Below are positions 17,233-27,154 of a stretch of 64,000 nucleotides of DNA, one piece after another. Where the stretch lies: positions 1 through 64,000 of the forward strand of contig NZ_VMDU01000008.1 in assembly GCF_008271465.1 (NCBI RefSeq), read 5' to 3'. This DNA is from Tabrizicola flagellatus. Lineage in GTDB: Bacteria; Pseudomonadota; Alphaproteobacteria; Rhodobacterales; Rhodobacteraceae. Every line of letters starts with the position of its first letter. The first letter of the stretch is position 1. The notes beneath the pieces were generated by a model. It was not told where the DNA came from. It worked only from the letters and a program-made list of their open reading frames with translations, and did not search any database. Made by a program: the position numbers and the translations under genes.

Positions 17233-18576
17233 ATGACCAGACCCATGAGAACACCCTTCCGCACCCTGCTGGCAGTCGTCCTGGGGATCCTGACGCTCGC
17301 GGCCGCCCCGGTCCTGGCGCAGTCCGGCCCGCCCCGGATCGTCATCGGGCCGGGGGTGATCGAGCCGATGCCGATCGCGGTGCCGACCTTCGTGGACGAG
17401 GGCGGCGCAGGGGACTATGCGCGGCAGATCACCCGGGTGGTGATCTCGGACCTGGAGGGCACCGGCTTCTTCCGCACCATCGGCGAGGATGCGCATATCA
17501 GCCGGATCACCAGCTTCGACGGCGGCATCGCCTTCGAGGACTGGAAGGCGATCAATGCGCAGGTGCTGGTGACGGGCGCGGTCAGCGTGGCCGGCGACCG
17601 GATCACGGTGAAGTTCCGCGCCTATGACGTGTTCAACGGCCAGGTGCTGGACGGCGCGGCGTTGCAGTTCGCGGGCACGACCCAGGGCTGGCGGCGCATG
17701 GCGCACAAGGTGGCCGACGTGGTCTATTCGAAGATCACCGGCGAGGGCGGCTATTTCGACAGCCGCGTGGTCTTCGTCAGCGAAAGCGGCCCGAAGAACG
17801 CCCGCGCCAAGCGGCTGGCGGTCATGGATTACGACGGCGCCAACGTGCAATACCTCACCGATTCGAGCGCGATCGTCCTGGCCCCGCGCTTTTCCCCCAC
17901 CGGCGACCGGATCCTCTACACCAGCTACGAGACCGGCTTCCCCCGGATCACGCTGATGGACGTGGGCTCGCTGCGCCGCCAGACGCTGGAGGAACAGCCC
18001 GGAACGATGACCTTCGCCCCGCGTTTCTCGCCCGACGGGCAGACCGTGGTCTTCAGCCTGGAACGCGGCGGCAACACCGACATCTACGCCCTGTCGCTGG
18101 GCGGAGGCGGGCTGCGGCAGCTGACCAATTCGCCCTCGATCGAGACCGCGCCGTCGTTCAGCCCGGACGGCAGCCAGATCGTGTTCGAAAGCGACCGCAC
18201 CGGCACGCCGCAGATCTACATCATGCCGGCCTCGGGCGGCGAGGGCACGCGGATTTCGGGCGGCGAGGGCCGCTACGGCACCCCGGTCTGGTCCCCGCGC
18301 GGCGACTACATCGCCTTCACCAAGCAGAACGCCGGGCGCTTCCACATCGGCGTGATGCGTACCGACGGGTCGGAGGAACGCCTGCTGACCGCCAGCTTCC
18401 TGGACGAGGGCCCGACCTGGGCGCCGAACGGGCGCGTCCTGATGTTCACCCGCGAGACGGCGGGCGCGGGCGGGCAGACCTCGCTGTGGTCGGTGGACAT
18501 CACCGGACGGAACCTGAAACAGATCCCGACCGAAGGGCCGGCCAGCGACCCTGCCTGGTCGCCGCTTTTGCCGTGA
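17233..18576 (+). CDS. tolB: Tol-Pal system periplasmic protein TolB
   Basis: A 447-residue periplasmic protein with an N-terminal signal ([21 protein letters not shown], cleavage near AQS), an N-terminal alpha/beta domain ([11 protein letters not shown]..) and a six-bladed beta-propeller with repeated F-S-P-D-G motifs such as [15 protein letters not shown] and [16 protein letters not shown]. TolB binds Pal and TolA. Three in-frame ATGs lie at 17224, 17233 and 17242; 17233 is preferred because the GGAG at 17219-17222 ends 10 bases before it but only 1 base before 17224. A hairpin follows the stop. Confidence 0.95.
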   Translation: MTRPMRTPFRTLLAVVLGILTLAAAPVLAQSGPPRIVIGPGVIEPMPIAVPTFVDEGGAGDYARQITRVVISDLEGTGFFRTIGEDAHISRITSFDGGIAFEDWKAINAQVLVTGAVSVAGDRITVKFRAYDVFNGQVLDGAALQFAGTTQGWRRMAHKVADVVYSKITGEGGYFDSRVVFVSESGPKNARAKRLAVMDYDGANVQYLTDSSAIVLAPRFSPTGDRILYTSYETGFPRITLMDVGSLRRQTLEEQPGTMTFAPRFSPDGQTVVFSLERGGNTDIYALSLGGGGLRQLTNSPSIETAPSFSPDGSQIVFESDRTGTPQIYIMPASGGEGTRISGGEGRYGTPVWSPRGDYIAFTKQNAGRFHIGVMRTDGSEERLLTASFLDEGPTWAPNGRVLMFTRETAGAGGQTSLWSVDITGRNLKQIPTEGPASDPAWSPLLP

Positions 18577-18584
18577 AATGTGAC

Positions 18585-18609
18585 GCGCCGCCGATTCCCT
18601 CGGCGGCGC
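18585..18609 (+). terminator. Intercistronic hairpin between tolB and pal
   Basis: GCGCCGCCG, loop ATTCCCT, CGGCGGCGC: a perfect 9-bp stem 8 bases after the tolB stop and 57 bases before the pal start. There is no T run after it, so partial attenuation or mRNA end protection is more likely than full termination. Confidence 0.5.
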
Positions 18610-18666
18610 AAAGCTGTTAATCTGAGCCGCAATCGAGCCAACGAACCAACAAGAAGGATGCCCTCC

Positions 18667-19200
18667 ATGAGCCTCGCCGCGAAATCGCTGCTTCTGGTCG
18701 CCGCACTTGCCCTTGCGGCCTGCAACAACCCAGACCGTTACGGCGCCGGCGGCGCGGGCGGTGCCGGTGGTGCCGGCGGCATGGGCGGAGCCGGGATCGA
18801 CACCACCGGCCTTGGCGATCCGAACAACCCGACCTCGATCGCCTATTTCAACCAGCGCGTCGGCGACCGGGTGCTGTTCGCGGTGGACCAGTCCACCCTG
18901 TCACCCGAGGCGCGCCAGATCCTGACCGCCCAGGCGCAATGGCTGAACCAGAATCCCGGTTATGCCGCGATCATCGAGGGCCACGCCGACGAACAGGGCA
19001 CGCGTGAATACAACCTCGCCCTCGGCGCCCGCCGCGCGGCCGCGGTGCAGAACTTCCTGATCAGCCAGGGCGTCGCCGCCAGCCGCATGCGCACCATCAG
19101 CTATGGCAAGGAACGCCCGATCGAGGTCTGCTCGGAAGAGGCCTGCTATGCCAAGAACCGTCGCGCCGTGACCGTGCTGTCGGCAGGCGCCGGGGTCTGA
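18667..19200 (+). CDS. pal: Peptidoglycan-associated lipoprotein Pal
   Basis: A 177-residue outer-membrane lipoprotein. The signal peptide ends in the lipobox LAAC with the acylated cysteine at residue 19. A Gly/Ala linker (GAGGAGGAGGAGG type) follows, then an OmpA-like peptidoglycan-binding domain with AIIEGHADEQGTREYNLALG. Pal holds the outer membrane to the cell wall and is pulled by TolA/TolB. ATG 18667 is chosen because AGAAGGA lies about 5 bases upstream, whereas the ATG at 18658 directly abuts it. The hydrophobic segment also fits this start. Confidence 0.96.
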   Translation: MSLAAKSLLLVAALALAACNNPDRYGAGGAGGAGGAGGMGGAGIDTTGLGDPNNPTSIAYFNQRVGDRVLFAVDQSTLSPEARQILTAQAQWLNQNPGYAAIIEGHADEQGTREYNLALGARRAAAVQNFLISQGVAASRMRTISYGKERPIEVCSEEACYAKNRRAVTVLSAGAGV

Positions 19201-19204
19201 CCGC

Positions 19205-20056
19205 ATGCGGCGCCTTGGTCTGAGCCTGGCCCTCTGTCTGCTGCCGGTTCTGGGTCATGCCCAGGACCGCGCGCAGACCCTGGCCGACATCCGGTCCGAA
19301 CTGGCCGCGCTGGCCGCCGAGTTCAACGCGCTGAAATCCGAGCTGGTCTCGACCGGCGCGATCAGCAGCGGGGCAGCGGGGGGCGATGCGCTGACCCGGA
19401 TGGACACGATCGAGGCGTCGCTGGCCCGGCTGACCGCGCGCACCGAAGAGGTGGAGCTGCGGCTGAACCGGGTTGTCAATGACGGGACCAACCGGATCGG
19501 CGACATCGAATACCGCCTGTGCGAGTTGACCGAGGGCTGCGATCCGGCCAACCTGGGGGCGACCTCGGTGCTGGGCGGCGCCTCGGGCGGGGCGGCGGCT
19601 CCGGCGGTCGCGCCGCCGGTGGCCTCGGGCGGAACAGGCACGGGCACGACGGGCACGGGCGGGGCGGAACTTGCAGTAGCCGAACAGGCAGACTTCGACC
19701 GGGCCAAGGAGGTGCTCGGTCAAGGTGACTTTCAAGGGGCTGCAGCGCTCTTTGCGACCTATGCCCAATCCTATCCTGGCGGGCCGCTGATCCCCGAAGC
19801 GCATTACCTGCGCGGCGAGGCGCTGTCGAAACTGGGTGATACCGGCAACGCGGCGCGGGCCTATCTCGATGCCTTCTCGGCCGCGCCCGAGGGGCCGTTT
19901 GCCCCCGACGCGCTGTTGAAGCTGGGCGAGGGGCTGGGCGCCCTGGGTCAGGTGCAGGAGGCCTGCGTGACCCTGGCCGAGGTCGGCGCGCGCTTCCCGG
20001 GCAGCATGGCCGCGACCCAATCGACGGTGGCGATGCAGGGCTACGGGTGCCAGTAG
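19205..20056 (+). CDS. cpoB: Cell division coordinator CpoB (YbgF)
   Basis: A 283-residue periplasmic protein with a signal peptide (LGLSLALCLLPVLGHAQ), an N-terminal coiled coil (IRSELAALAAEFNALKSELV), an Ala/Gly/Thr-rich linker and a C-terminal TPR domain (FDRAKEVLGQGDFQGAAALF.. HYLRGEALSKLGDTGNAARAYLDAF). It coordinates Tol-mediated outer-membrane constriction with septal peptidoglycan synthesis. It follows pal by 4 bases and its last 10 bases overlap tilS, as in many proteobacterial tol clusters. Confidence 0.92.
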   Translation: MRRLGLSLALCLLPVLGHAQDRAQTLADIRSELAALAAEFNALKSELVSTGAISSGAAGGDALTRMDTIEASLARLTARTEEVELRLNRVVNDGTNRIGDIEYRLCELTEGCDPANLGATSVLGGASGGAAAPAVAPPVASGGTGTGTTGTGGAELAVAEQADFDRAKEVLGQGDFQGAAALFATYAQSYPGGPLIPEAHYLRGEALSKLGDTGNAARAYLDAFSAAPEGPFAPDALLKLGEGLGALGQVQEACVTLAEVGARFPGSMAATQSTVAMQGYGCQ

Positions 20057-21246
20057 GGCAGGATCGGCTTGTCGGCCTGATCCGCGAGGGCCTGCCGCAG
20101 GGCGAGACGGTGGGAATTGCCTTGTCGGGCGGTGGGGATTCCACCGCCCTTCTGCATCTGGCGCTGCGGGCGGGCCTGAGGGTCGAGGCGGTGACGGTGG
20201 ATCACCGACTGCGCCCCGAAAGCGCCGCCGAGGCCCGGACGGTGGCCGCCGCCTGCGCGGCGCTTGGCGTCAGGCACGAGGTCCGGGTCTGGGAACATGG
20301 AGTGATCGCGGGCAACCTGATGGATGCGGCACGGCGGGCGCGGATGGCGCTCATCGCCGGCTGGGCCGCGGCGCGGGGCATCCGCACCGTGGCCCTGGGG
20401 CATACCCGCGACGATCAGGCCGAAACGGTGCTGATGGGTCTGGCCCGCGCGGCGGGGCTTGCCGGTCTGTCCGGGATGCGCCCGGCCTGGCAGGAAGCCG
20501 GGGTCGAGTTCCGCCGCCCGCTCTTGGCAGCCGGACGGGCCGAACTGCGCGACTGGCTGCGCGCAGAGGGCATTGGCTGGATCGACGATCCCACGAACGA
20601 GAACGACCGCTTTGCCCGGACCCGCGCGCGGAAGGCATTGGCGGCCTTAGCGCCTCTGGGCATCACCGCGTCGCGGCTGGCCGAGGTGGCGGGGCATCTC
20701 GCCCGGGTGCAGGAGGCGCTGGAGGTGCAGGTGGCGGCGGCGGCCGCACAGCATGTGGCCGAGCGCGCCGGGGCGCTGCGCTTCGACGCCCGGCTCTGGT
20801 CGGAACCCGCCGAGGTGCAGCGGCAGGTGGTGATTGCCGGGCTGATGTGGCTGTCGCCGTCGGAGTACGCTCCGCGCGCCGCCGAAACCCTGCGCATCGG
20901 ACGGGCGCTGTCGGCGGGGGGAGATGCGACGCTGGCCGGGTGCCGGGCCCGGTCCGGCTGGCTGATGCGCGAGCCGCGCGCTGTGGGCGGCGCGGTTCCG
21001 GTCGGCGCGCTCTGGGACGGGCGCTGGCGGGTCGATGGGCCGGAGGGCGAGGTGCGCGTGCTGGGGGCCGAGGGGCTGCGGCAGCTGCGGGACTGGCGGG
21101 CGACGGGCCTGCCGCGCGAGGTGCTGCTGGTGACACCCGGGGTCTGGCAAGGCGAACGGCTGCTTGCCGCGCCGCTTGCCGGGTGCGGCGAAGGGTGGCA
21201 GGCGAAACTGGACCGACCGTTTCACCTTTTCGGACTGAGTGATTGA
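20047..21246 (+). CDS. tilS: tRNA(Ile)-lysidine synthase TilS
   Basis: A 399-residue N-type ATP pyrophosphatase. SGGGDS at residues 27-32 is the PP-loop and LGHTRDDQAETVLM is the conserved TilS motif. It attaches lysine to C34 of the tRNA(Ile) that reads AUA, changing both codon and amino-acid identity; it is essential. The C-terminal half is divergent and Arg/Gly-rich. The GTG start overlaps cpoB by 10 bases, so it is probably expressed with the Tol-Pal operon. Confidence 0.94.
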   Translation: MPVGQDRLVGLIREGLPQGETVGIALSGGGDSTALLHLALRAGLRVEAVTVDHRLRPESAAEARTVAAACAALGVRHEVRVWEHGVIAGNLMDAARRARMALIAGWAAARGIRTVALGHTRDDQAETVLMGLARAAGLAGLSGMRPAWQEAGVEFRRPLLAAGRAELRDWLRAEGIGWIDDPTNENDRFARTRARKALAALAPLGITASRLAEVAGHLARVQEALEVQVAAAAAQHVAERAGALRFDARLWSEPAEVQRQVVIAGLMWLSPSEYAPRAAETLRIGRALSAGGDATLAGCRARSGWLMREPRAVGGAVPVGALWDGRWRVDGPEGEVRVLGAEGLRQLRDWRATGLPREVLLVTPGVWQGERLLAAPLAGCGEGWQAKLDRPFHLFGLSD

Positions 21247-21330
21247 ACCCGGGCCGCAAAGGTTTATCTTAGGCCCAAAGTCGCCTTGGCCCCATGGGGG
21301 GCCGACGGCGCATTCGGGAGATCCCTTACC

Positions 21331-23256
21331 TTGGGCAACGCGCGCAATATCGCCTTCTGGGTCGTGCTTCTGATTCTGGTCATGGCGCTGTTCCAGCTGT
21401 TTTCGGGCAACCAGACCACGATGTCGTCGCGGTCGCTCACCTATTCCGACTTCATCGAGAGGGTCGAGGCCGGACAGGTCTCGAAGGTCGTGCTGGATGG
21501 CGAGCGGGTCGTGGTGATCGGCAAGGACGGCAATTCCTATGTCACCATCAAGCCGCCGGGCGACATCGTGACCGACAACCTCTCGCGCGAGCTGATCGCC
21601 AAGGGTGTCGAGGTCCAGGCCGAGCCGCAGGCGCAGTCGGGCTTCGTCTCGGTCCTCCTGTCCTTCCTGCCCTTCCTCTTGCTGATCGGGGTCTGGATCT
21701 ACTTCATGAACCGGATGCAGGGCGGCGGGCGCGGCGGCGCCATGGGCTTCGGCAAGAGCCGGGCAAAGCTTCTGACCGAAAAGCAGGGTCGCGTCACCTT
21801 CGACGACGTGGCGGGCATCGACGAGGCCAAGGAAGAGCTGGAAGAAATCGTCGAGTTCCTGCGCAACCCGCAGAAGTTCAGCCGGCTCGGTGGCAAGATC
21901 CCGAAGGGCGCGCTGCTGGTCGGCCCGCCCGGCACCGGCAAGACGCTGCTCGCCCGCGCCATTGCGGGCGAGGCGGGGGTGCCGTTCTTCACCATCTCGG
22001 GCTCGGATTTCGTGGAAATGTTCGTGGGCGTGGGTGCCTCCCGCGTGCGCGACATGTTCGAGCAGGCCAAGAAGAACGCGCCCTGCATCGTATTCATCGA
22101 CGAGATCGACGCCGTGGGCCGCGCGCGCGGCGTGGGCATCGGTGGCGGCAACGACGAACGCGAGCAGACGCTGAACCAATTGCTGGTCGAGATGGACGGC
22201 TTCGAGGCGAACGAGGGCGTCATCATCATCGCCGCCACCAACCGAAAGGACGTGCTGGACCCCGCACTGCTGCGTCCCGGCCGCTTTGACCGGCAGATCC
22301 ATGTGCCGAACCCCGACATCAAGGGCCGCGAGAAGATCCTCTCGGTCCATGCCCGCAAGGTTCCGCTGGGGCCGGATGTCGATCTGCGGACCATCGCCCG
22401 CGGCTCGCCGGGCTTCTCGGGTGCCGACCTGATGAACCTGGTGAACGAGGCCGCGCTGATGGCCGCGCGCGCGGGGCGGCGGTTCGTGACCATGGTCGAT
22501 TTCGAGAATGCCAAGGACAAGGTCATGATGGGGGCGGAACGCCGCAGCATGGTGCTGACCCCCGAACAGAAGGAGATGACCGCCTATCACGAGGCCGGTC
22601 ACGCCATCGTCGGCATGTCCCTGCCGAAATGCGACCCGGTCTACAAGGCGACCATCATCCCGCGCGGCGGGGCGCTTGGCATGGTGATGAGCCTGCCGGA
22701 AATGGACCGGCTGAACTGGCACAAGGATCAGTGCGAGCAGCGCATCGCCATGACCATGGCCGGCAAGGCCGCCGAGATCATCAAGTACGGCGAGGACGCG
22801 GTGTCGAACGGCCCCTCGGGCGACATCCAGCAGGCCAGCGCCCTGGCACGGGCCATGGTCCTGCGCTGGGGGATGTCGGAAGTCGTCGGCAACATCGACT
22901 ATGCCGAGGCGCATGAAGGATATCAGGGCAATGCCGGGGGCTTCTCGGTCAGCGCCGAGACGAAGAAGCTGATCGAACAGGAAGTGAAGCGCTTCATCGA
23001 CGAGGGCTACGAGACCGCGCGCCGCATCCTGCTGGAAAAGCGCGATGAATGGGAACGGCTGGCCAAGGGCCTTCTGGAATACGAGACCCTGACCGGTGAC
23101 GAGATCCGCAAGGTCATCGCGGGCGAACCTCTCGGGGGTGACGACAAGGCCGATACGCCCCCTTCGGGCGGCGGCACCGCCTCGGTCGCGGCGATTCCCA
23201 AGACCAAGTCGCGGGCCAAGAAGCCGGGACCCGAGCCCGAACCGGCGCCTTTGTGA
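21331..23256 (+). CDS. ftsH: ATP-dependent zinc metalloprotease FtsH
   Basis: A 641-residue membrane-bound AAA+ protease. Two hydrophobic segments ([19 protein letters not shown] and [20 protein letters not shown]) flank a periplasmic domain. Walker A GPPGTGKT lies near residue 198, Walker B is [12 protein letters not shown], the second region of homology follows ([20 protein letters not shown]), and the zinc motif HEAGH lies near residue 420. It degrades misassembled membrane proteins and short-lived regulators. The start is taken as TTG 21331 ([11 protein letters not shown]) because GGGAG lies 10 bases upstream and relatives begin [10 protein letters not shown]. The ATG at 21286 has no ribosome-binding site. 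A strong terminator follows. Confidence 0.96.
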   Translation: MGNARNIAFWVVLLILVMALFQLFSGNQTTMSSRSLTYSDFIERVEAGQVSKVVLDGERVVVIGKDGNSYVTIKPPGDIVTDNLSRELIAKGVEVQAEPQAQSGFVSVLLSFLPFLLLIGVWIYFMNRMQGGGRGGAMGFGKSRAKLLTEKQGRVTFDDVAGIDEAKEELEEIVEFLRNPQKFSRLGGKIPKGALLVGPPGTGKTLLARAIAGEAGVPFFTISGSDFVEMFVGVGASRVRDMFEQAKKNAPCIVFIDEIDAVGRARGVGIGGGNDEREQTLNQLLVEMDGFEANEGVIIIAATNRKDVLDPALLRPGRFDRQIHVPNPDIKGREKILSVHARKVPLGPDVDLRTIARGSPGFSGADLMNLVNEAALMAARAGRRFVTMVDFENAKDKVMMGAERRSMVLTPEQKEMTAYHEAGHAIVGMSLPKCDPVYKATIIPRGGALGMVMSLPEMDRLNWHKDQCEQRIAMTMAGKAAEIIKYGEDAVSNGPSGDIQQASALARAMVLRWGMSEVVGNIDYAEAHEGYQGNAGGFSVSAETKKLIEQEVKRFIDEGYETARRILLEKRDEWERLAKGLLEYETLTGDEIRKVIAGEPLGGDDKADTPPSGGGTASVAAIPKTKSRAKKPGPEPEPAPL

Positions 23257-23265
23257 CCGAAGAAC

Positions 23266-23290
23266 GGCCCCGCGATCACGGGGCCTTTTT
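23266..23290 (+). terminator. Terminator of ftsH
   Basis: GGCCCCG, loop CGATCA, CGGGGCC, then TTTTTCTTGT. A classical intrinsic terminator 10 bases after the ftsH stop, closing the tol-tilS-ftsH block. Confidence 0.88.
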
Positions 23291-23341
23291 CTTGTGATCC
23301 GCCGCCGGTAGTCTGACCGCCGGAACGACAGGAGCAGCGGT

Positions 23342-24319
23342 GTGATCACGGCATATGTTTCCCAGGGCAGCCGGCTGGCCAGGCTGTCCGACCAGCATCA
23401 GCACCTGGGCGAGGCGGTCTGGATCGATCTCGAGGCGCCAACCGTGGCCGAGGAGGATGCGGTCGAGGCGGCAGTCGGGATCGACATCCCCACGCGCGAG
23501 GACATGCAGGAGATCGAGGTCTCCTCACGGATCTACCGCGAGGACGGCGCGCTGTTCCTGACCGCCCAGGTGGTGGCGACCGATGCAGAGCAAAAGATCA
23601 GCATAGGCCCGGTGACCTTTGTGGTGCTGCCCGATCGGCTGGTCACCGTGCATTACCACCATCCCGGCTCCTTCGCCCATTTCGCGGACTGGGCCGCGCG
23701 CCACGACACGCCGATCCGCTGCGGGGTCGATGCGCTGCTTGGCCTCCTGGAGGCGGTGGTGGACCGCCTGGCCGACATCCTGGAGGGCGAGGCGCGCCGG
23801 CTGGACGTGCTGTCGAAGTCGCTGTTCGGCGCCGAACGCGTCCAGGAAGAGGCAGATGGCCTGTCCGACGTGCTGCGCCGGATCGGCCAGGCCGAGGATG
23901 TGAACGCCAAGGTCAACGAAAGCCTGGGCACGCTCGTGCGGCTCGTGGGTTATCTGACCGCCGACAAGGAAAGCCATTCGCCGCTGCGCATGGCACAGGC
24001 CACGCGGACCCAGGCCAAGACCCTGCTCCAGGACATCCGCAGCCTGCGCGAGGTCGCGGCCACCCAGGCGGACAAGGTCCGCTTTCTGCTCGACGCGACG
24101 CTGGGCGTCATCAACATCCGCCAGTCGGACGTGATCAAGATCTTCTCGGTCGTGGCTTTCGTCTTCCTGCCGCCGACCTTGATCGCCAGCATCTACGGGA
24201 TGAACTTCGAACACATGCCGGAACTGTCCTGGACCTGGGGCTATCCCATGGCGCTGGGGCTGATGGTCGTCTCGGCCGTGGTGCCCTGGCTGATCTTCCG
24301 CTGGAAGAAGTGGCTCTGA
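23342..24319 (+). CDS. corA: CorA-family divalent cation transporter
   Basis: A 325-residue CorA/ZntB-family channel. A long N-terminal cytoplasmic domain with predicted stalk helices (residues about 140-260) is followed by two C-terminal membrane helices. The selectivity motif GMN is at residues 286-288 (SIYGMNFEHMPEL). This motif is shared by Mg2+, Co2+ and Zn2+ members, so the metal is not certain. The C-terminus RWKKWL is typically basic. The start is GTG 23342, 3 bases after GGAGCAGC. It stands alone after the ftsH terminator, 13 bases before the MOSC gene. Confidence 0.9.
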   Translation: MITAYVSQGSRLARLSDQHQHLGEAVWIDLEAPTVAEEDAVEAAVGIDIPTREDMQEIEVSSRIYREDGALFLTAQVVATDAEQKISIGPVTFVVLPDRLVTVHYHHPGSFAHFADWAARHDTPIRCGVDALLGLLEAVVDRLADILEGEARRLDVLSKSLFGAERVQEEADGLSDVLRRIGQAEDVNAKVNESLGTLVRLVGYLTADKESHSPLRMAQATRTQAKTLLQDIRSLREVAATQADKVRFLLDATLGVINIRQSDVIKIFSVVAFVFLPPTLIASIYGMNFEHMPELSWTWGYPMALGLMVVSAVVPWLIFRWKKWL

Positions 24320-24332
24320 CAAGGAAAACGCG

Positions 24333-24941
24333 ATGCCCGCCCTGATCCCGACCGATTTCACCGCCCGGGTCGTCTGGCTGGGCTACCAGCCCGTGCCTGT
24401 GGAGAAGCTGGTCATCACCGCCGTCCCCCTGGCCGAGATGCCGCTGAGCTTCGCCGGCTACGCGGGCGAGGTCCATGCCGGGCTGACGCGCCCCTCGTGC
24501 AGCCGGGTGCTGAAGCAGCACCCGAGGGACACCGAGATCCGCAACGTGCGCCAGCTTTGCGTGGTCAGCGCCGAGGAGATGGCCGAGGTCGCCCGCGACA
24601 TGGGTCTTGCGGCGATGGATTACGCCTGGGTCGGCGCCTCGCTGGTGCTGGAGGGCATCCCCGACCTCACCCACCTGCCCCCCTCCAGCCGGTTGCAGGG
24701 GCCAGACGGGGTGACGCTGGTGGTGGACATGGAAAACCTGCCCTGCCAGGAGCCCGCGGTCACCATTGAGAAGGCGTTGCCGGGACAGGGCAAGGGCTTC
24801 AAGCGGGCGGCCGAGGGCAAGCGGGGCGTCACCGCCTGGGTGGAACGCGAGGGCGTGCTGCGGCTGGGAGACGAGATGCGGTTGCATGTCCCGGCGCAGC
24901 GGGCCTGGCAGTCAAAGCAGACGCAGCGGAAAATTAATTAA
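24333..24941 (+). CDS. MOSC-domain protein
   Basis: A 202-residue protein with the MOSC (molybdenum cofactor sulfurase C-terminal) fold: GYAGEVHAGLTRPSCSRV contains the conserved cysteine, and RNVRQLCVVSAEEM and LGASLVLEGIPDLTHLPPSSRL-like segments follow. Stand-alone MOSC proteins are thought to handle sulfur or metal-sulfur groups, for example in N-hydroxylated base reduction by YiiM/YcbX relatives; the substrate is unknown here. No signal peptide. It sits 13 bases after corA in the same direction. The stop lies in an A/T-rich stretch (AATTAATTAATC). Confidence 0.82.
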   Translation: MPALIPTDFTARVVWLGYQPVPVEKLVITAVPLAEMPLSFAGYAGEVHAGLTRPSCSRVLKQHPRDTEIRNVRQLCVVSAEEMAEVARDMGLAAMDYAWVGASLVLEGIPDLTHLPPSSRLQGPDGVTLVVDMENLPCQEPAVTIEKALPGQGKGFKRAAEGKRGVTAWVEREGVLRLGDEMRLHVPAQRAWQSKQTQRKIN

Positions 24942-25097
24942 TCCGGGGGAAAATTTCGCTCTGCCAGCGGCGGGTTTCTTATCGGAAACGCGGCAAGGCG
25001 ATTTTCGCGGTCTTTAGGTCGCAAAACGCCTTCGGCAGGTGCCTTCAGCCCGGTATCACGTCGCAAACGGAACACTCTGCCCCGTGGGAGACGCGAC

Positions 25098-26774
25098 ATG
25101 GCCTTCAAGACCGACATCGAGATTGCGCGCGAAGCGAAGAAGAAGCCAATCATGGAGATCGGGGCCAAGCTAGGCATCCCGTCAGAGCATCTGCTGCCCT
25201 ATGGCCATGACAAGGCCAAGGTGAGCCAGGAGTTCATCAAGAGCCTCGCCGGCAAACCCGACGGCAAGCTGGTCCTCGTCACCGCGATCAACCCGACGCC
25301 GGCGGGTGAGGGCAAGACCACGACCACGGTTGGTCTGGGCGACGGGCTGAACCGGATCGGCAAGAAGGCGGTGATCTGCATCCGCGAGGCGTCCCTTGGC
25401 CCGAACTTCGGGATGAAGGGCGGGGCCGCGGGCGGCGGGATGGCCCAGGTCGTGCCGATGGAGGAGATGAACCTTCACTTCACCGGCGACTTCCACGCCA
25501 TCACCTCGGCCCACAACCTGCTGTCGGCGATGATCGACAACCACATCTACTGGGGCAACGACCTGGGCATCGACGAGCGTCGGGTCGTCTGGCGCCGGGT
25601 GATGGACATGAACGACCGCGCGCTGCGCGACATCGTGGTCAGCCTCGGCGGGGTGTCGAACGGCTTCCCGCGCCAGACCGGGTTCGACATCACCGTCGCC
25701 TCGGAAGTCATGGCGATCCTCTGCCTGTCCAATGACCTGGAAGACCTGCAGAAGCGGCTGGGCGACATCGTGGTGGCCTATACCCGCGACAAGAAGCCGA
25801 TCTACTGCCGCGACATCAAGGCCGACGGCGCGATGACGGTGCTGCTGAAGGACGCGATGCAGCCGAACCTGGTGCAGACGCTGGAAAACAACCCGGCCTT
25901 CGTGCACGGCGGCCCCTTCGCCAACATCGCCCATGGCTGCAACTCGGTCATCGCCACGAAGACCGCGCTGAAGCTGGGCGAGTATGTGGTGACCGAAGCC
26001 GGGTTCGGGGCCGACCTCGGGGCCGAGAAGTTCTTCGACATCAAGTGCCGCAAGGCGGGGCTTAAGCCGGCGGCGGCGGTGATCGTGGCCACGGTGCGCG
26101 CGATGAAGATGAACGGCGGCGTCGCCAAGGCCGACCTCGGCGCCGAAAACGTGGAGGCCGTGAAGAAGGGCTGCCCGAACCTCGGCCGCCACATCGCCAA
26201 CGTGAAGAGCTTCGGCGTGCCGGTCGTCGTGGCGATCAACCACTTCTACAGCGACACCGACGCCGAGATTGCGGCCGTGAAGGCCTATGTCGCCGAACAG
26301 GGCGCCGAGGCGGTGCTGTGCAAGCACTGGGCGCAGGGCTCTGCCGGGATCGAGGACCTGGCGCATGCCGTGGTAAAGCTGGCGGAAAGCGGGGCGTCCA
26401 ACTTTGCTCCGCTCTATCCCGACGAGATGCCGCTGTTCCAGAAGGTCGAGACCATCGCCAAGCGCATCTATCACGCCGACGAGGTTCTGGCCGACAAGTC
26501 GATCCGCGACCAGCTGAAGGCCTGGGAAGCCGCAGGCTATGGCCACCTGCCGATCTGCATGGCCAAGACCCAGTACAGCTTCACCACCGACCCGAACGTC
26601 CGCGGCGCGCCGACCGGCCATTCGGTTCCGGTGCGCGAGGTGCGGCTCTCGGCCGGCGCCGGCTTCATCGTGGTGATCTGCGGCGAGATCATGACCATGC
26701 CCGGCCTGCCCAAGGTGCCGAGCGCCGAGGTGATCCGCCTGAATGACGCAGGCCAGGTCGAGGGCCTGTTCTAA
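25098..26774 (+). CDS. fhs: Formate-tetrahydrofolate ligase
   Basis: A 558-residue enzyme of normal length that makes 10-formyl-THF from formate, THF and ATP. The P-loop-like motif [19 protein letters not shown] spans residues 66-84, and [25 protein letters not shown] is the family signature. With folD downstream it connects formate oxidation state with methylene-THF for purine and thymidylate synthesis or serine metabolism. GGGAG precedes the ATG. About 156 non-coding bases lie upstream with no recognised riboswitch. Confidence 0.97.
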   Translation: MAFKTDIEIAREAKKKPIMEIGAKLGIPSEHLLPYGHDKAKVSQEFIKSLAGKPDGKLVLVTAINPTPAGEGKTTTTVGLGDGLNRIGKKAVICIREASLGPNFGMKGGAAGGGMAQVVPMEEMNLHFTGDFHAITSAHNLLSAMIDNHIYWGNDLGIDERRVVWRRVMDMNDRALRDIVVSLGGVSNGFPRQTGFDITVASEVMAILCLSNDLEDLQKRLGDIVVAYTRDKKPIYCRDIKADGAMTVLLKDAMQPNLVQTLENNPAFVHGGPFANIAHGCNSVIATKTALKLGEYVVTEAGFGADLGAEKFFDIKCRKAGLKPAAAVIVATVRAMKMNGGVAKADLGAENVEAVKKGCPNLGRHIANVKSFGVPVVVAINHFYSDTDAEIAAVKAYVAEQGAEAVLCKHWAQGSAGIEDLAHAVVKLAESGASNFAPLYPDEMPLFQKVETIAKRIYHADEVLADKSIRDQLKAWEAAGYGHLPICMAKTQYSFTTDPNVRGAPTGHSVPVREVRLSAGAGFIVVICGEIMTMPGLPKVPSAEVIRLNDAGQVEGLF

Positions 26775-26839
26775 GCGGTCGCATTGCCTAAGGCGGGGCT
26801 TCCCCTTATCTCGGGGGGGCCTCGCCGAAGGAGAAGACG

Positions 26840-27151
26840 ATGCGAAAGCCCGCCGACTGCACGACCATGGCCCATATCCGGGCCGAGATCGATCGGCTGG
26901 ACGAGGATCTCGTCCGGCTGTTCGCGGAGCGGGCGGCCTATATCGACCGCGCGGCCGAGATCAAGGCAGAGGTTGACCTGCCCGCCCGGATCGAGGCCCG
27001 CGTCGAGGAAGTGGTGCGAAACGTCCGCCGCCACGCCGACACCTACGGGCTGCCGCCCGATCTGGTGGAAAAGCTGTGGCGGCGGCTGATCGACTGGTCC
27101 ATCGCGCGCGAGGAAAGCAAGCTTGGACCTGACAGTCTTCGGAAGGGATAG
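26840..27151 (+). CDS. AroQ-class chorismate mutase
   Basis: A 103-residue all-helical protein matching the short stand-alone AroQ/PchB-like chorismate mutases: MAHIRAEIDRLDEDLVRLFAERAAYIDRAAEIK forms the long first helix with the active-site Arg/Lys pattern, and PPDLVEKLWRRLIDWSIAREE the last. It would convert chorismate to prephenate for Phe/Tyr synthesis, or act as an isochorismate pyruvate lyase-like enzyme. The start has AAGGAGAAG upstream. Its position between fhs and folD (3-base gap to folD) is a recurrent arrangement in Rhodobacteraceae. Confidence 0.88.
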   Translation: MRKPADCTTMAHIRAEIDRLDEDLVRLFAERAAYIDRAAEIKAEVDLPARIEARVEEVVRNVRRHADTYGLPPDLVEKLWRRLIDWSIAREESKLGPDSLRKG

Positions 27152-27154
27152 GAC

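Noticed and set aside
20647-23349. A 900-codon minus-strand frame opposite tilS and ftsH
   Set aside because: Its translation has no family motif and is rich in His, Arg and Gly; ftsH and tilS on the other strand have complete catalytic motifs.
24942-25097. A folate- or glycine-type riboswitch upstream of fhs
   Set aside because: No conserved core motif of a known riboswitch class could be matched by eye in this 156-base leader.
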